64,000 bases of DNA from Pseudovirgaria hyperparasitica (taxonomy: Eukaryota; Ascomycota; Dothideomycetes; Acrospermales; Acrospermaceae). Position 1 is the stretch's first letter; every line of letters begins with the position of its first letter. The position numbers and the translations under genes are program-made. Where the stretch lies: positions 1,116,001 through 1,180,000 of the forward strand of contig NW_022985557.1 of assembly GCF_010093815.1 (NCBI RefSeq). The letters run 5' to 3'. The notes below the pieces were generated by a model, which was not told the origin of the DNA, ran no database searches, and was given only the letters and a program-made list of their open reading frames with translations. This document shows positions 30,898-44,374 of the stretch, piece after piece.

Positions 30898-32595
30898 ATG
30901 GACGACGATACAACAGGCGTGTTCGCTAACCGCGACGAACCAATCCCCGTCGTCATCACCAACCCCCCCGAACCCACGGCCTCCAACCAGACCTTGAAAC
31001 CATATCCCCAGGAGAAGGCCCGGTCAAGATCACCAGCCGAAAGACTGCGGACGAAGCTTCAAGACAAACTGGAAGAGCAACTCGCCGACCAAGGTGCCGA
31101 CGCCACTGCCGACCAGCCCGAAAAGAGCACCAGAAAGAGCATACAGGACCGGCTGTTCAACAAGATCTTCGAGCAGTTCATACCAGAAGACCCCGGCTTC
31201 GAAGATGAAGATGAAGCCAACGGGCCAAAAGTCAAGGACAGACGATCACGCAAATATGTCGCCCGGCCAAACTTCAGCCTGCCGGTCATGTCCAACAACT
31301 TCAGACGCTTCAACGCGAGGTACGCTCTATCCCTTCCTCTATACATACATACACTATGAACCATCATAACACTCACTCCCCCCGAAACCAGAATCGGCGT
31401 CGTCTTCGTCTTCCAAAACCGCGCCATCCGCCTCTTCTCCTGGGCCGACCCCTCGCACACCCTCTCCTTCCTCGCAATCTACACCCTCATCTGCCTAAAC
31501 CCACACCTCCTCCCCGTCCTCCCCCTCGCCGGCACCCTCTTCTTCATCATGGTCCCAGCCTTCCTAACCCGCCATCCCCCTGCCGCACCCAACTCCTCCT
31601 CCTCCTCCTCCTTCGACCCCTCCACAACAGACCTCTACCCCTACCTCGGCCCCCCGACCGCCCCAGCCCGCCACGTCAAGCCCGCGCCAGACTTCAGCAA
31701 AGACTTCTTCCGCAACATGCGCGACCTCCAAAACAGCATGGAGGACTTCAGCCGCGCACACGACAACGCCATCGCCCTCATCGCCCCCCTCACAAACTTC
31801 AGTAACGAAGCCCTCAGCTCCTCCGTCTTCCTGCTCGTCTTCGCCGCCGCATGCGCGCTCTTCGTCGCGTCCGGCCTCGTCCCCTGGCGCGCCGGCGCGC
31901 TCCTTCTCGGCTGGGCAGCTACGTGCGCGGGACATCCCGCCGCGCAACAAGTGCTGCTCTCCAGACGGACGGAGCGCGTCCTGCGCAACGGCGAGCGCGC
32001 AGCGAGAAAACGCTTTAATGTCTTTGCGGCTGCGGACAATATCCTTGCGGAGGCGCCGGAGATGCGCGAGGTGGAGGTGTTTGAGCTGCAGCGGCGGGAG
32101 GAGGCGGCGCTGTACGGCGACGAGCGCGCAGCGACGGCGTACGAGCCGTACATGTTTAGTCCTGCGCCGTACACGCCGCTGTCGCCGGCGCGTATCTCGG
32201 GTGAGAGGCCGCGGGGCACGCGGTTCTTCGAGGACGTGCGCGCGCCGCAGGGCTGGAAGTGGGCGGATAAGAAGTGGACGCTTGATTTGCTGAGTACGGA
32301 GTGGGTGGGGGAGAGGATGATTACCGGGGTCGAGGTTGAGGTTGAGGGCGAGAGGTGGGTTAGTGATATCCTGTATGATGAAGGTGTGTCGTTGTTGGCG
32401 GAGGAGGATGGGATGATGTCGGCGGATGCTGGCGTGAGTTTGGCGAAGAAGGGCGCCAAGGGGGGCAAGGTGAAGATCGGGGTGCGGAAGACGTGGGAAG
32501 AAGGGAATGGGACGGGGAGAAAGGGGGAGTGGAGGAGGCGTAGATGGGTGCGCATGGTGCAGAGGAAAGTCTATGGACCGGACAGTAAAGACTGA
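30898..32595 (+). CDS. peroxisomal membrane peroxin with dysferlin-type domain (Pex23/Pex24/Pex30 family)
   Basis: Two exons (30898-31319 and 31392-32595) encode 541 residues. The N-terminal 110 residues are charged. Near residue 140 begins the hydrophobic region: Phe-Gln-Asn-Arg-Ala-Ile-Arg-Leu-Phe-Ser-Trp-Ala-Asp-Pro-Ser, two membrane segments up to about 190, and another pair around 270-305. A dysferlin-like half follows: Phe-Phe-Glu-Asp-Val-Arg-Ala-Pro-Gln-Gly-Trp-Lys-Trp-Ala-Asp, then Trp-Thr-Leu-Asp-Leu, and at the end Arg-Arg-Arg-Arg-Trp-Val-Arg-Met-Val. Proteins of this family sit in peroxisomal/ER contact membranes and control peroxisome size and number. Which yeast paralogue it matches is not clear. 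The exon 2 5' part is strongly C-rich in codon third positions. Confidence 0.88.
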
Positions 32596-32827
32596 TGACC
32601 TTGCCCGGTACCACGATGTTGTAGCACTAGATGATCAGACATGAAAAGTCTTTATAAATTTCCAGCACATGGTTTTTTGCTTCAGTCTATAATACGTACC
32701 TAGAGGCTAATACCTGATGTAGCAGCTTTTTTTTTTATCTATCCTTGTCCGTCTTGGTATCATGTCTTGTTTCTGCTCCCCTGTGCCCCAACAAGCCCCT
32801 CGAAGCGTGAGCGTGTCCTTCTCTCAC

Positions 32828-34057
<1,230 letters not shown>

Positions 34058-34894
34058 TATGAATGACGTAGAATGTAGACGTAGAGCTTGACGCGGAAGA
34101 GTGAAAAAACAAGAGAATATTGAGGCGTGAGAATGTTGCAATGAGTGTCTTGAGAGACGTTGGAGAAGTTTCCCTACTATTGCTGCCCGCGTCATTTTTC
34201 ACTTTTCCTTCTGGCTGGCGGGTCCCTGGTCTGGTCAGGCCATTGGGCTGTCCTGGCCCCGCAGTCATTCTTGGCAGGGCAGAGATGATCCATCCATACA
34301 CCGATATATACTACAATAATTACCTTATAACTACCCGGTGAACCGATAGACACCACCACTTCGCCATCAAAATCACTCTGGGCTTCACAGCGCGTGTTTC
34401 GTGGGCAGTAAACCACATTGATGTCTTCTATCCAGACTATACAGTACTTTTGACTCTAAACCCCGGTCGTACCTTTCTTTCCCTGCATTCGACGTGCTAG
34501 CACTGCTAAAAGGTGCATCAAGACATTCCCGGTACAGAAGGGTATAAACTTTGCCCACCCGTGCTAGGCGCTCGGCTTCTCCCATCTCTTGCTGTTGTGA
34601 AGATGCATCTTCCTCGACTTTGGTCATTATGCTCTGTTGAATTTTGCAAAACTTGCTTGGCGACTGAATGGAACGACTCGCTTGCTCCTGAAAATGCTCC
34701 CTTCCAAAATCCCATCATCGCGCACGCTACTTTAAAAGAATCTTTTACTAAACTCATAATGCGTTTCATCCTCCGTGATGCTCATGGCCTTTGCGTGGCT
34801 GCTATACGCCTGCGCATGGTCATTGTGCAACATGGTGATGACTTAGGTAGTATGTTCTTGCGCTCACGTAATCTTACTCGTGCTCAGGTTGCAT
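34058..34894. other. intergenic, spermidine synthase promoter side
   Basis: About 840 bases between the kinase 3' end and the spermidine synthase start. An open plus-strand frame from 34513 runs into the kinase antisense and has no coding character. Nothing else recognised. Confidence 0.5.
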
Positions 34895-34945
34895 CTAACG
34901 AGTCCGCTAAAAACATGTCAGTCCTCGTAATGGTAGCAAATCCGC

Positions 34946-37900
34946 TCAGACTAGACATACCAAGCTTGCTGCCGCGGCCGCGGATGCCAAATCCAGTTTT
35001 CCACTTGTGCTCCGTTGTGCCACTCGAGGGAGGCCACTCAATGACCCAGCTGTCGGCACCGTTTGGCCATTACTTGACCTCTTGACACCGACACTTGTTT
35101 GGTTTCCGTGAATCGTAGAGTGTCTTCTTGGTCCAGCACCCTTGACGGGTGAGCTGCTTGATGTCTCGCGTGAGTTCGCGACCGCAATGCCATTTCTCAA
35201 AGTTGTCGCTGGAGGCTCAGGCAATGGCCTCGTTCGTTGAGGTGTTTGTTGTACGGCCGAGGGTAAACGCTTTGCTGGTGAGACACCCGACGTACCATTG
35301 ATCGGGCCTCTTGGGCGTAGCATGCTAGGACGCTTCTGCCCGGTCATGAACTCGTGCGATGCCGCATCATCTGGTTTCATACGTCGTTCTGGATCCCATC
35401 GTAGACACCGCGAGATAAAGTCTAGGAATGCCTCGTCGTCACATTTCAAGGCTTGCTGTAGTGTTTTTGTGCTAGGCCTCCTGCGCCGGCCTTTCGAAGA
35501 TACCATCACTCGGGCCTTGCCTTGTGAGTCAAAGAAAAGCTTTTTACGGCTGCTCTTCTCAATCAGATGTTTTTCAGGCGGCCCAAAGATTTCCATGATA
35601 CACGCCAGCTGCTCTTGTTCGTTCTCACCAGGGAATATAGGGTAACCGGTGTACAGTTCCGCCAGAATGCATCCCAGACTCCACATATCGATCGGCATCC
35701 CGTAACTCATACCGAGTATCACTTCAGGAGATCGGTAGAACCGGCTCTGAATATAGGTATACACTTTCTCGTTCTCGAAACAACTCGACCCGAAATCAAT
35801 TACCTTGATCTCCGACTGCAGTGGATGCGCGAGCAAGATGTTTTCAGGCTTCAAGTCGCAGTGGATGACACGCTTCGTCTGCAAGACCTGCAGACAACTC
35901 AGAATCTGCCGTGTGAAGCGCCGAATCAATTTGATTGAGAATCCTTTGAACTCATGGGCCTTGATAAACTCATACAGATTCATGCTCAGAAGTTCTGTCG
36001 AAATGCATAAATGACCGCGGAAGTAAAAGCTTTGGGTAAAGTTAATCATGCTGTGTTCAGCTTTCGGATCCTGTTTGCAGTTTAGTTGGATCCCTTTGAC
36101 TGATGATCTATACTCACCCATTCGCGCAATTTCTGTAGGATGTTGACCTCGACTAAGGCCTGCTGATGGAATCTTTTCTTGTTCCTTATGATCTTCACAG
36201 CAACCAAAGATCCCGTCTTGTGGTCAACACATCGGACGACCTGACCAAAACTGCCTTTGCCCAGAAGATCCACCACTTCGTAGCGGTAAGCCAAATGGTC
36301 TCCAAAGACTATGTTATAGTCGCCTCGGTCGTCATCGTAACCGAAGTTTGCGGATTGAGCATTGAGATCGCCGACGTGTTTCTTCGCGTTCCTGGTGCCA
36401 CAGAAATAGATTTCTTTATAATCGATGATTTCGCCTCGCTCGAACAGATTCAGATTGACTTGTGCCAGTGCAGCTGCAGGAGTGACCTTCGGCTGAGGTT
36501 TGGCCGAGTCTCGCAGCTTGTCAACATCCTTGGCCGCTAATTCAAAATCCTTCCGTTTATAGCCAAGCCTTTTCATCTCCTCATCGGCGGCAATGTCTTC
36601 TTTTTCAAGATTTGTGTCCAGGTTCCGACCCCGTAGAGCACCCAAAGATGGTCTGTTTGAGATTGAGCTCCGAAGTCCATCCATGAAGCCAGGTCTATTC
36701 TTCGGTGTTACAAGGTTCTGTTCGGAGTACGTTGGAGGTTGTACACTCGAACTGCCTTGTCGCCTGTGAACCTGGCGCTTCTCCGTTTCCGTGTCACTCA
36801 TGAAGTTCTGACCAGAAGGCTTGCGGGTGCGCTGTTCGAACGAAGACCGTGGAGCTTTTCCAGGCGTCGGACTTGGTAGTATATTGCTGTTGCTATTGCT
36901 ATTCAAGGTTTTCGAAGCTGGTAGTTTTGGTGGAGGCATCTCATTCGACCTCGATGGCTGCTGGTCTTCAGATTTATGCTGCACTGGTTCTTTGGTTAGC
37001 AAACTGTGTGTACTGCCAGAAGCCTTGGATGAACTTCTTTTAAACTTCTCACTGAGCCTCCTATGTAGGGATGGGCCCGATGAAGGAGTCTCCGGCTCAG
37101 TTGAAGTATCAGTTTGGATGCTCTGAATCGACGCGGTTTCTTGCTTGACAGCAGTATAAGAGCGCTGACCATGTGATTTTCCTTGTTGAGATTCCGAATC
37201 AGTGCCATCGTAGCCGTATTCTCCGCTGGGTCTACTTCTGATGTGCCCGAATTCGCCACTGATCTTGGGTAGGCTTGCTGATGCAAATGGCGTCGTCGTT
37301 TGCCTACTGTTTGCGTGGCTCGGGATAGGTATTGCGGCTGTCGACATCGGTTGAAATGCAGTATCGGATCGCCATGTATAATGAGAGCTGTTGCTTCTGA
37401 GATGTGAATTCTCATATTCAGTGTCCTTGAAGGAGAAAGAAGCTTTGGAAGCGGTCATAGGGGTACTCGGCGTTTTAGGCACGTTGGACTTGGGCGGCGG
37501 CGTCTCATCATGACGATTGTCAACTTCCGCTGAAGGCGCAGGAAAGGATGCAATGCGTGACGCTGTGGGTGTACTGAGAGGCAGGAGATTCAAAGGCGGT
37601 AGCCTGAGGGGTTGCCGGCTTGGTTTTGCAACTTGTCGGATGGGCGGCGCTTTGTCAACATCCTGACTGCCACTACCAATTGTCATGCCCCGTTTATGAC
37701 GAGACTGTACTTTTGCCTTATCAGACATTGTAGGGTAGATTTCTGATACAGGTCCATCTACCGAGAGCTTGTCGTTGCCGGAAGAGTCCTCTATCATCGA
37801 TTGACCGAGGCGGCTCTCGTCAAACGTCGAGCTTTTCGTTTTGGAAAAAGGAAACGAAGGATGGTCCATGATTTCCTTCGGAGATTCGTAAGCCTTGGGG

Positions 37901-39684
37901 ATAGCTGGTACTGGAGGAACTTCTTCCTCTTCTTCTGCTCCTGCTGAACTGTGGACATTTCGCCCCTTTGGAGTGGGCAGTCTTGATCCAGCTAGAGCAA
38001 TGCTTGATCGATTTGGCAAATTCGAGGCTCTTAACGAGTTGAAACTTGAGCTAGCGGACAGTGAAAGCCCAGAGGTAACAGACTTCCTGTTTGGATCCGG
38101 CGTTACGCGGGGGGAGGATGGGGTAATGCTCTTTCTGAAAGGAGCCGAGGGAGAGTCAAAGGCTGTTGACAAGTTTTCAGCAGCAAAATCTGGGGGTGTA
38201 GGAGGTTTTTGCTGGGCGGCTGCTGGGTTTGGAAGCATTGAAAGTCGCTTCAGTCGCCGAGCATCCGTCGGACTGATCGTGCGTGCTCCAAGACCACTCG
38301 CATGAGCTGGTAGGGTAGATTGTCTTTTGCTTCCTGAAGACGACGGCGTGTGGTTCGCTTGACCTGGGGACTTGCCAGGGGAACGAGCTGCAGTTGATGG
38401 ATGGTCGGGGGTCATGCTTGCAGCGGTCAAATGTGACGATGATGTCTGCCGTGGGGCAGGCTGCATAGACCTGGCCTTCACATTGCGAGTCCCCGTACTG
38501 AGGCGTGGAGTTTCCGGGCCCGAATTCAGCGAGTTTTGACGTCTTTCAGCCCGTTCAATAGACCCAGAGCGACCTAGAAAGCTTCGTGGAGATTCTGTTC
38601 CCAGTTGCGGCATGTCCTGTCTTCCTCTTGCTTCGAGACTTGTAGTCAAGAGGCCGGGCCCTACTGATTTTCTGGGTGGCTTAGCGGCTGGATTCGTTGG
38701 TGCTGGTGCAGGAAATTGGCTTTGCCGGCGATTTCGCACCGACAACGGCGCACTGGGAGGCCCCATGGCACCTATGCCAGTCTCTGCAGTTGAAGTAGAC
38801 GATACCTGCCGTCGTGCATTGCTTGAACGTCGAACGAGGGACCCACTCCTGCGCACCTGTGTCTCTTGTCCCGCTTGATACCTTCCCATTGCTGTTGTTG
38901 ATGGACCATCATTTGTGCTCTGGGTCTCTTTTGTACTTGCAAATATACTCCTTCCTCCGCCAGGTGCAGGAAACTCGCTCAATTCAGGTTCATATGACGG
39001 AATGGAAAGGCTGGAGTGGAGATCGTCGAAGTTTATAGACGGAAGGAAGTCGTAGGAACTGCTATTGTCGGTACGTTCAGTGTGCTTGTTGACTTCCGCA
39101 GCCTTTCCAAAACTGTATCTTGGGTTGCTCCCTCTCGTTTGAGTAAGTACCGACTCGCTCGTGGATGTAGGAAGGAAGGAACGATTCGCCAGGATTGAGC
39201 TGGTGCTGTCACCACTGATTACTCTATCAGGCTCTGGGTCAGCAGGGTCCTTCTAAACTGATTATTTGAAGACGAGATTGAAAGCAAATTTACCTTCGAG
39301 ACGTCGGTTGGTCAAGCGGACGAGGCCCAAGTGGTGGTTTATGATCGCGTATGGACTGACGACGGGCGGTCATGGTCGGGGGAGGCTTCTGCTGCTCCAT
39401 GCCTGAGTTACTGTTGGAGGGCAAAGCTTGTCTGCGCGAGGGTTTCTGGTTTTCACTGAGTGTTCTTGGGTATTTCCTTCGAGCGGGCCCCTCGCCTGCA
39501 TAACCTGTTAGTTGTTTTTGCACTTCTTCGAGATACACGGGCAGTCTCGAGGCGGCTCAGCTGCAGGTACCGGGACGATGGACGTACCTCCTGAGCCCAC
39601 AGATTCGTCTGTCAACTCTAGCCTTGATAGAGACAGTGTATTCTCCATTGCTCGATGTGGTGAGGATGTAAGGTTTGTTGCCAT
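34946..39684 (-). CDS. pom1: DYRK-family protein kinase, Pom1-like cell-polarity kinase
   Basis: At least four exons (39684-39588, 39495-39294, 39223-36118, 36070-34946) give about 1509 residues. The exon 2-3 junction uses an acceptor at GATAG preceded by a CTGAC branch; nearer AGs break the frame. Roughly 1040 residues of Ser/Pro-rich, basic sequence precede the kinase domain: Tyr-Arg-Tyr-Glu-Val-Val-Asp-Leu-Leu-Gly-Lys-Gly-Ser-Phe-Gly-Gln-Val, Ala-Val-Lys-Ile-Ile, catalytic His-Cys-Asp-Leu-Lys-Pro-Glu-Asn, Asp-Phe-Gly-Ser-Ser-Cys, and the DYRK activation loop Tyr-Thr-Tyr-Ile-Gln-Ser-Arg-Phe-Tyr-Arg-Ser-Pro. Pom1 forms cortical gradients in fission yeast that set size and polarity. The C-terminus may be different: GTATGT at the Ser-Leu end could be a donor spliced to TTTTTAG, ending the protein three residues later at 34895. 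Confidence 0.92.
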
Positions 39685-41090
39685 AGCAGTCAGGAGATTG
39701 TTAGGCCGTCATTCGTGAAGGTGCTGCTGGGCGAACGAAGCGTGAGGGAAGGTCTGATTATCGGCGGAACTAGTGCGATTTGTTGATATCCTCCACTGTG
39801 TACCGGTGCGGAGAGCGTCCCCAAGCTCGAGGCTTGGAGTTGACGTTAGGAACGAGCGTGGATCATTTCTTCGCAGAAGGGTAGGAGGCTAAGGTAGTTT
39901 GCGTGCGGTGGTGCGGTTGGGTGCGGTGGGCGCGGGAGCCCCAAACAATCAAACCCAGATCCGACCTAGCTAGGTATAATACTCAACCCTGCGATGCCTT
40001 GTATCAAGGCGAACAACAAGTGTAGTACGAGCAACGGACACACAAATTAGGCTGCGAAGGTATTGAGATGAATCGTGGAAGGGTATTGAGCGATATGGAG
40101 ACGAATTGGAAGGTTTACGAAGAGGAGCCAGTTGAACTATGGCTACCCGTAGACCCGTGAACCCGTGGACGGGCAACAAGTCCAGTATGTAAGCAACTCA
40201 ATTCATCTTCATAGAAACTATGTGGGCAGCAAGGGGCCTTTTTTTACGCCGATACTACCAACCAGAACACACACATCACATCCTTGACCAAATCAATAAC
40301 AATTCAACGCCTTTGCGTTTTGCGAGCGTCACTTTGGCCCAATGCATGGCCCCCCCTTTCTCGCTCCATAGCACCATTCCCTTTACGGTCGTCGTTGGTC
40401 GCCAGGGCAAACCATAAATCGCGAACCGACCCTGGGATCTCTGCCGCACATCTCAGGCTGCCATTCGTTTTGCCCGTAAACATGCCCTGCCCACTGCAGC
40501 CCCCATGGTCATACATACTTGATGCACCTAACAGCTATTACCGGGGGAATGATGCACAAGACAACCGTAGTAGTCTCTTGCTCCAGACTCCTGCATGTCC
40601 GACTGACTGCTCTACTTCTGCCCCCTTTCAAAGGGCCTAGGCGATCACCTACGCGGGGCGCCGAACATGTCCGTTGACCAAAAGTCCCACCTACTAAGGT
40701 GAGTTATCTTCATAGTGACGTGCGACTATTTGATCGAAGCATCTCATCAATTATTGCATCGGCATGTGTTGGAGCTGACTACAACTGTTGTTTATTATTT
40801 ATAATATGTTACGATTTCTGCCTACAAGGTTCTCAATGCTATTATGTGTACACCCGATGCATTCAAGTCGGCTCCTGTCTCGGAGCATTCTGGGCGCAAT
40901 CAAATTGTGCTACGCCGCGAACGCCAACGCCGCCAACACCTCGCCAAAAATCCATAAATAAGATGCTAGACAACCCATAGCTTTTTCCGACGCATCTGAA
41001 TGCACGCGCTAAATGGGTAATGCAAATTTGATCTCAAAATGACACCTCCCAGACGTAAAGAGAATTCGTCTCGCCATGCGTTCATACACT
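39685..41090. other. intergenic, Pom1 promoter side
   Basis: About 1.4 kb between the kinase start and the sulfatase stop. A short ACCCGT-type repetition lies near 40146-40172. Nothing else recognised. Confidence 0.5.
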
Positions 41091-43059
41091 TCACTGGCCC
41101 TTCGCTGCTGCGAGGCCATGAGGATGAGTAGTGAGCTTGACGCGGCCAAGCTCATCAACTGGCGGGTAGCGAGCGCGAAGCTCGAGGTCATCAAGAGGTA
41201 GGAATGAGCGAATGTATTTTCCCGTAACGTTCTCCTTGGGCACATAGTCCCAAGATTCAAACGTGCCCTTCTTGAGAGCTTTGAAGCAGAGGCGGCGTTG
41301 GCGCTGGGATGTTAGGGCCTGCTGTTTGATCTGCTGCAGGTTCCATCGATCTTTGGCCTCTCTAGCGAACTCTGCAGCAATTTCTTTGAAGTCTGCGTCC
41401 TCGACCAGATTCTTCAGTTCCAGTGGATCTTCTTTGAGGTTGTATAGCTGCTCCGGATCGTCCTCGCATATGACATACTTCCACGGACCCCGGCGAATCA
41501 TCATGACGGGTGATATGGTACCCTCACCCATGTACTCTCCGATGACCTCATCTCTCACCGGCTGTCCGAGCAGTGCTGGATAGAATGACTGGCCGTCGAC
41601 ATTGTGCACTTCGGAAAGCTTACCACCTACCATGTCCAAAAAGGTCAGCGGGAGATCGAGTGTGGAGACGGACTCGTTGACACGGCGAGGCGAGAACAGT
41701 GGCGGATAGTTGACAATAAGTGGAACTCTGGCGCTATTCTCGAACCACGACATCTTGTACCATAGTCCTCGCTCACCAAGCATGTCTCCATGGTCACCGG
41801 AAAAGACGATGATGGTGTTCTGATCCAAGCGACAATCCTTCAGAATCTTCACGAGCTTTCCGACTTGGTTCTACGGAATGTCAGACACTAGCAAGCAAGG
41901 TTTGGGCGTTATACTCACGTCAACATACGTGCATGATCCAAAGTAGGCACGGCGAGCACGTTTGATAATCTCTGGGTCTACGTCCTTGCCCCATGCATCA
42001 ATGCACTCCAGGATGCGCTTAGAGTGGGGATCCTGCTCGCTTTGCGGAATGTCGACCTTGGGAAGCGGAATGTCAACGCCTTCGTACTGATTGTACAGAT
42101 CGTCCGTAGTAGCGTAGGGGTCATGAGGATGGGTAAGCGACACGGTCAAGAAGAAAGGCCTCTTATCATCGCCATCTCGTACGTGATTGTACAACCATTG
42201 AGAGCTCTGGGCAATGTTAGCTACAATGTTCAAAGAAAGGGAAGTCTCGTAGTCGACAGGGAAGACGGCTGGAGAAGTAAAATAAAAAGCGGTGGAGGCA
42301 AGAACTTGGCACTTGTGTGTGAATTGTGGGTGGGAACACTAACCTTGTACATGACTTCCTCGTCAAAGTCCAATTGGTTTGAACGCACACAAGGTCCGGC
42401 CTGGAAGACAGAGGACATGTTATGATACCTAGTCGCCGATAGTCAGCGAAAAGTACGCTTTTGCAGATGGCGCGGGCCACGTCACAGCCATGTGCTTCGC
42501 ATTGCATGGTGATGGCGCCAAGACGTGGTGGCTAGCTGGGAGCCCGAGGGAGAGCACCATACCATTCTTGCCGTTCTTTGGGCTTGTCCCAGTTGACGGC
42601 CCATCCAAAGTCGCCTGGATAGATATCTGGAGTGAGGCGCGATTCATATCCGTGCAATTGGTCAGCTCCGATGAAGTGCATCTTCCCGGCCAGCACCGTC
42701 TCGTAGCCCTCTTCGCGCAGGAAGTGTGCAAAGGTCGGGATATCTGAGCCCAGGTGGGAAGCGTTGTCGTAAGCTCCAATCTTGGAGGGCAATTGCCCCG
42801 AAACCAGAGAGAATCTCGAGGGACCACACAAGGGAGAATTGCAATAAGCATTATTGAATACCACACCCGTCTCTGCAAGCCTGTCGATATTTGGCGTCTG
42901 AATGACGGAGCTAGGATCATGGATCTTGAGCATTGGCGCAGACATCTGGTCGCCCATGATGAAGAGAATGTTTGGCTTCACTGCTTCGGTGTGTTCCCTT
43001 GGAAGATAGCCGGTCTGTCCATTTGGAGGCGTGTCTGGCAGTTCAGCATGTGGTGCCAT
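41091..43059 (-). CDS. choline sulfatase (type I sulfatase)
   Basis: Four exons give about 550 residues. Introns lie near 42562-42429, 42343-42212 and 41925-41873, with good branch sites (GCTGAC, AGCTAAC). Sulfatase marks are Leu-Phe-Ile-Met-Gly-Asp-Gln-Met (metal Asp), Cys-Asn-Ser-Pro-Leu-Cys-Gly-Pro-Ser-Arg (the second Cys is the formylglycine site of a Cys-x-Pro-Ser-Arg motif), Gly-Lys-Met-His-Phe-Ile-Gly, and Phe-Ser-Gly-Asp-His-Gly-Asp-Met-Leu-Gly-Glu. The C-terminus (Phe-Lys-Ala-Leu-Lys-Lys-Gly, Trp-Asp-Tyr, Asp-Leu-Glu-Leu-Arg-Ala-Arg-Tyr-Pro) matches the choline-sulfatase C-terminal domain, which separates it from arylsulfatases. It hydrolyses choline-O-sulfate to choline and sulfate. 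No signal peptide, so cytosolic. No choline oxidase or transporter lies nearby. Confidence 0.9.
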
Positions 43060-44374
43060 GTCTGCAGAGAGAAGGTAGACTTGGAAGTAGACGAAAGATG
43101 AGGAATCTGCAGACGAAGATGCAAGGTAGAGAGGTAGTAGAAAGGTAGAAGCAGCAGAAGCAAAGAAAGAAATCTGACCAGACTTGCGAAAAGGTGTGGG
43201 AGGGCAGTGAGTTGGTTTATAAAGAAGTGAGCAGCAGGAGATGGATCAAGTGGTCTCACGAGCAGGGTGGCCAATGAGATGAGCGCCGGATACGTAGCGA
43301 GATGGCCGGATTCTCCTCCACAAAAGGGTCTTCTGATTAGTTACCTATCATATTTATTATCAGATCAAAGAGAGTTTGATATGACTAGCCTGGCAGAATA
43401 AAAGCGATGCACACACATTACAGAGAGGTCCAGAAATGCAGGAACGCGCCTTTGCAGTGATTAAAGATTGAATATTGGATGGTCGTTCACAGTGGTCGTC
43501 GTGGTCGCGTGCGCCGGGCGGTGAGGGAGAGCGAGAGAGATCTTGGCGTAGAGTCAAAGTCAACCAGCTTTTCTGACGGAAGCAGCACTCTGGATTGCGT
43601 GATCCTACGCTTAGCACGACGACCTCCTCACTCCTCACTACTCCTCTTTATTACTACCCAGTCCTTACGTTCACTACGTTATGATGATTGCTGTGTGTGA
43701 CAGTAGACTCATGCATCCGTCTCAGCATACAGCATCTTCTCTGCCATCGTCCGTCCGACGTCGTGATGATACACAAGACAGAGCATGCTCCAGCCAGCCC
43801 CTGCCCGCCTAGACGTCGACGTCCAACCACGGTCATCTGTTCCGTCGCAAGGATCCACCCCCGTTTGCATTGACGACCAGTGACATGCCCATCTCACTCT
43901 GTGGCTTGCCTGTTTTGGGTTCAAGCGCTGTGCCTCCGATGCTTAAACCAGCCGCATTGCTACATCTTGCACATCTCTTCATGTGGTGCAGAGGCTTTCC
44001 TATCTTGTAAAGAAGACGAGAAAGGGATTATCTACTGGTGCTGGGTAGTACAGCTCCATGTCTTTAGACTGGCTAGCATTGTCGTTATCGAAGATGCCCT
44101 CGGCACATCGTCGTGCCAAGACAGCCACATTCAGCAGCGCCGAAAACGCTTGGGCGTCGGTCACGAGACCCCATCAACTCCTAAATTGATACACTGATAT
44201 TTCAGATAATCACTTTAGGACAGCAGCCACAGCCATGATGATCTTTTGTGTCCATGCTTCCAACGTGCACATCGCCACATGAGCCAAGCTGCGGCCCACG
44301 CTCCACACCGCAACTTCCGGTATGCATCCTTTATGCTTTCCAACACCATGCCAAGACCCTCGCAAGCATCTCCA
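43060..44374. other. intergenic, sulfatase promoter side
   Basis: About 1.3 kb. Short open frames only; no feature recognised. The first 150 bases upstream of the sulfatase are purine-rich (AGA/GAAG tracts on the plus strand). Confidence 0.5.

Noticed and set aside
31564-31950. Glu/Val/Gly-rich minus-strand frame
   Set aside because: Antisense shadow of the C-rich peroxin exon.
34513-35085. 190-codon plus-strand frame
   Set aside because: It overlaps the kinase C-terminus in antisense and has no recognisable protein content.
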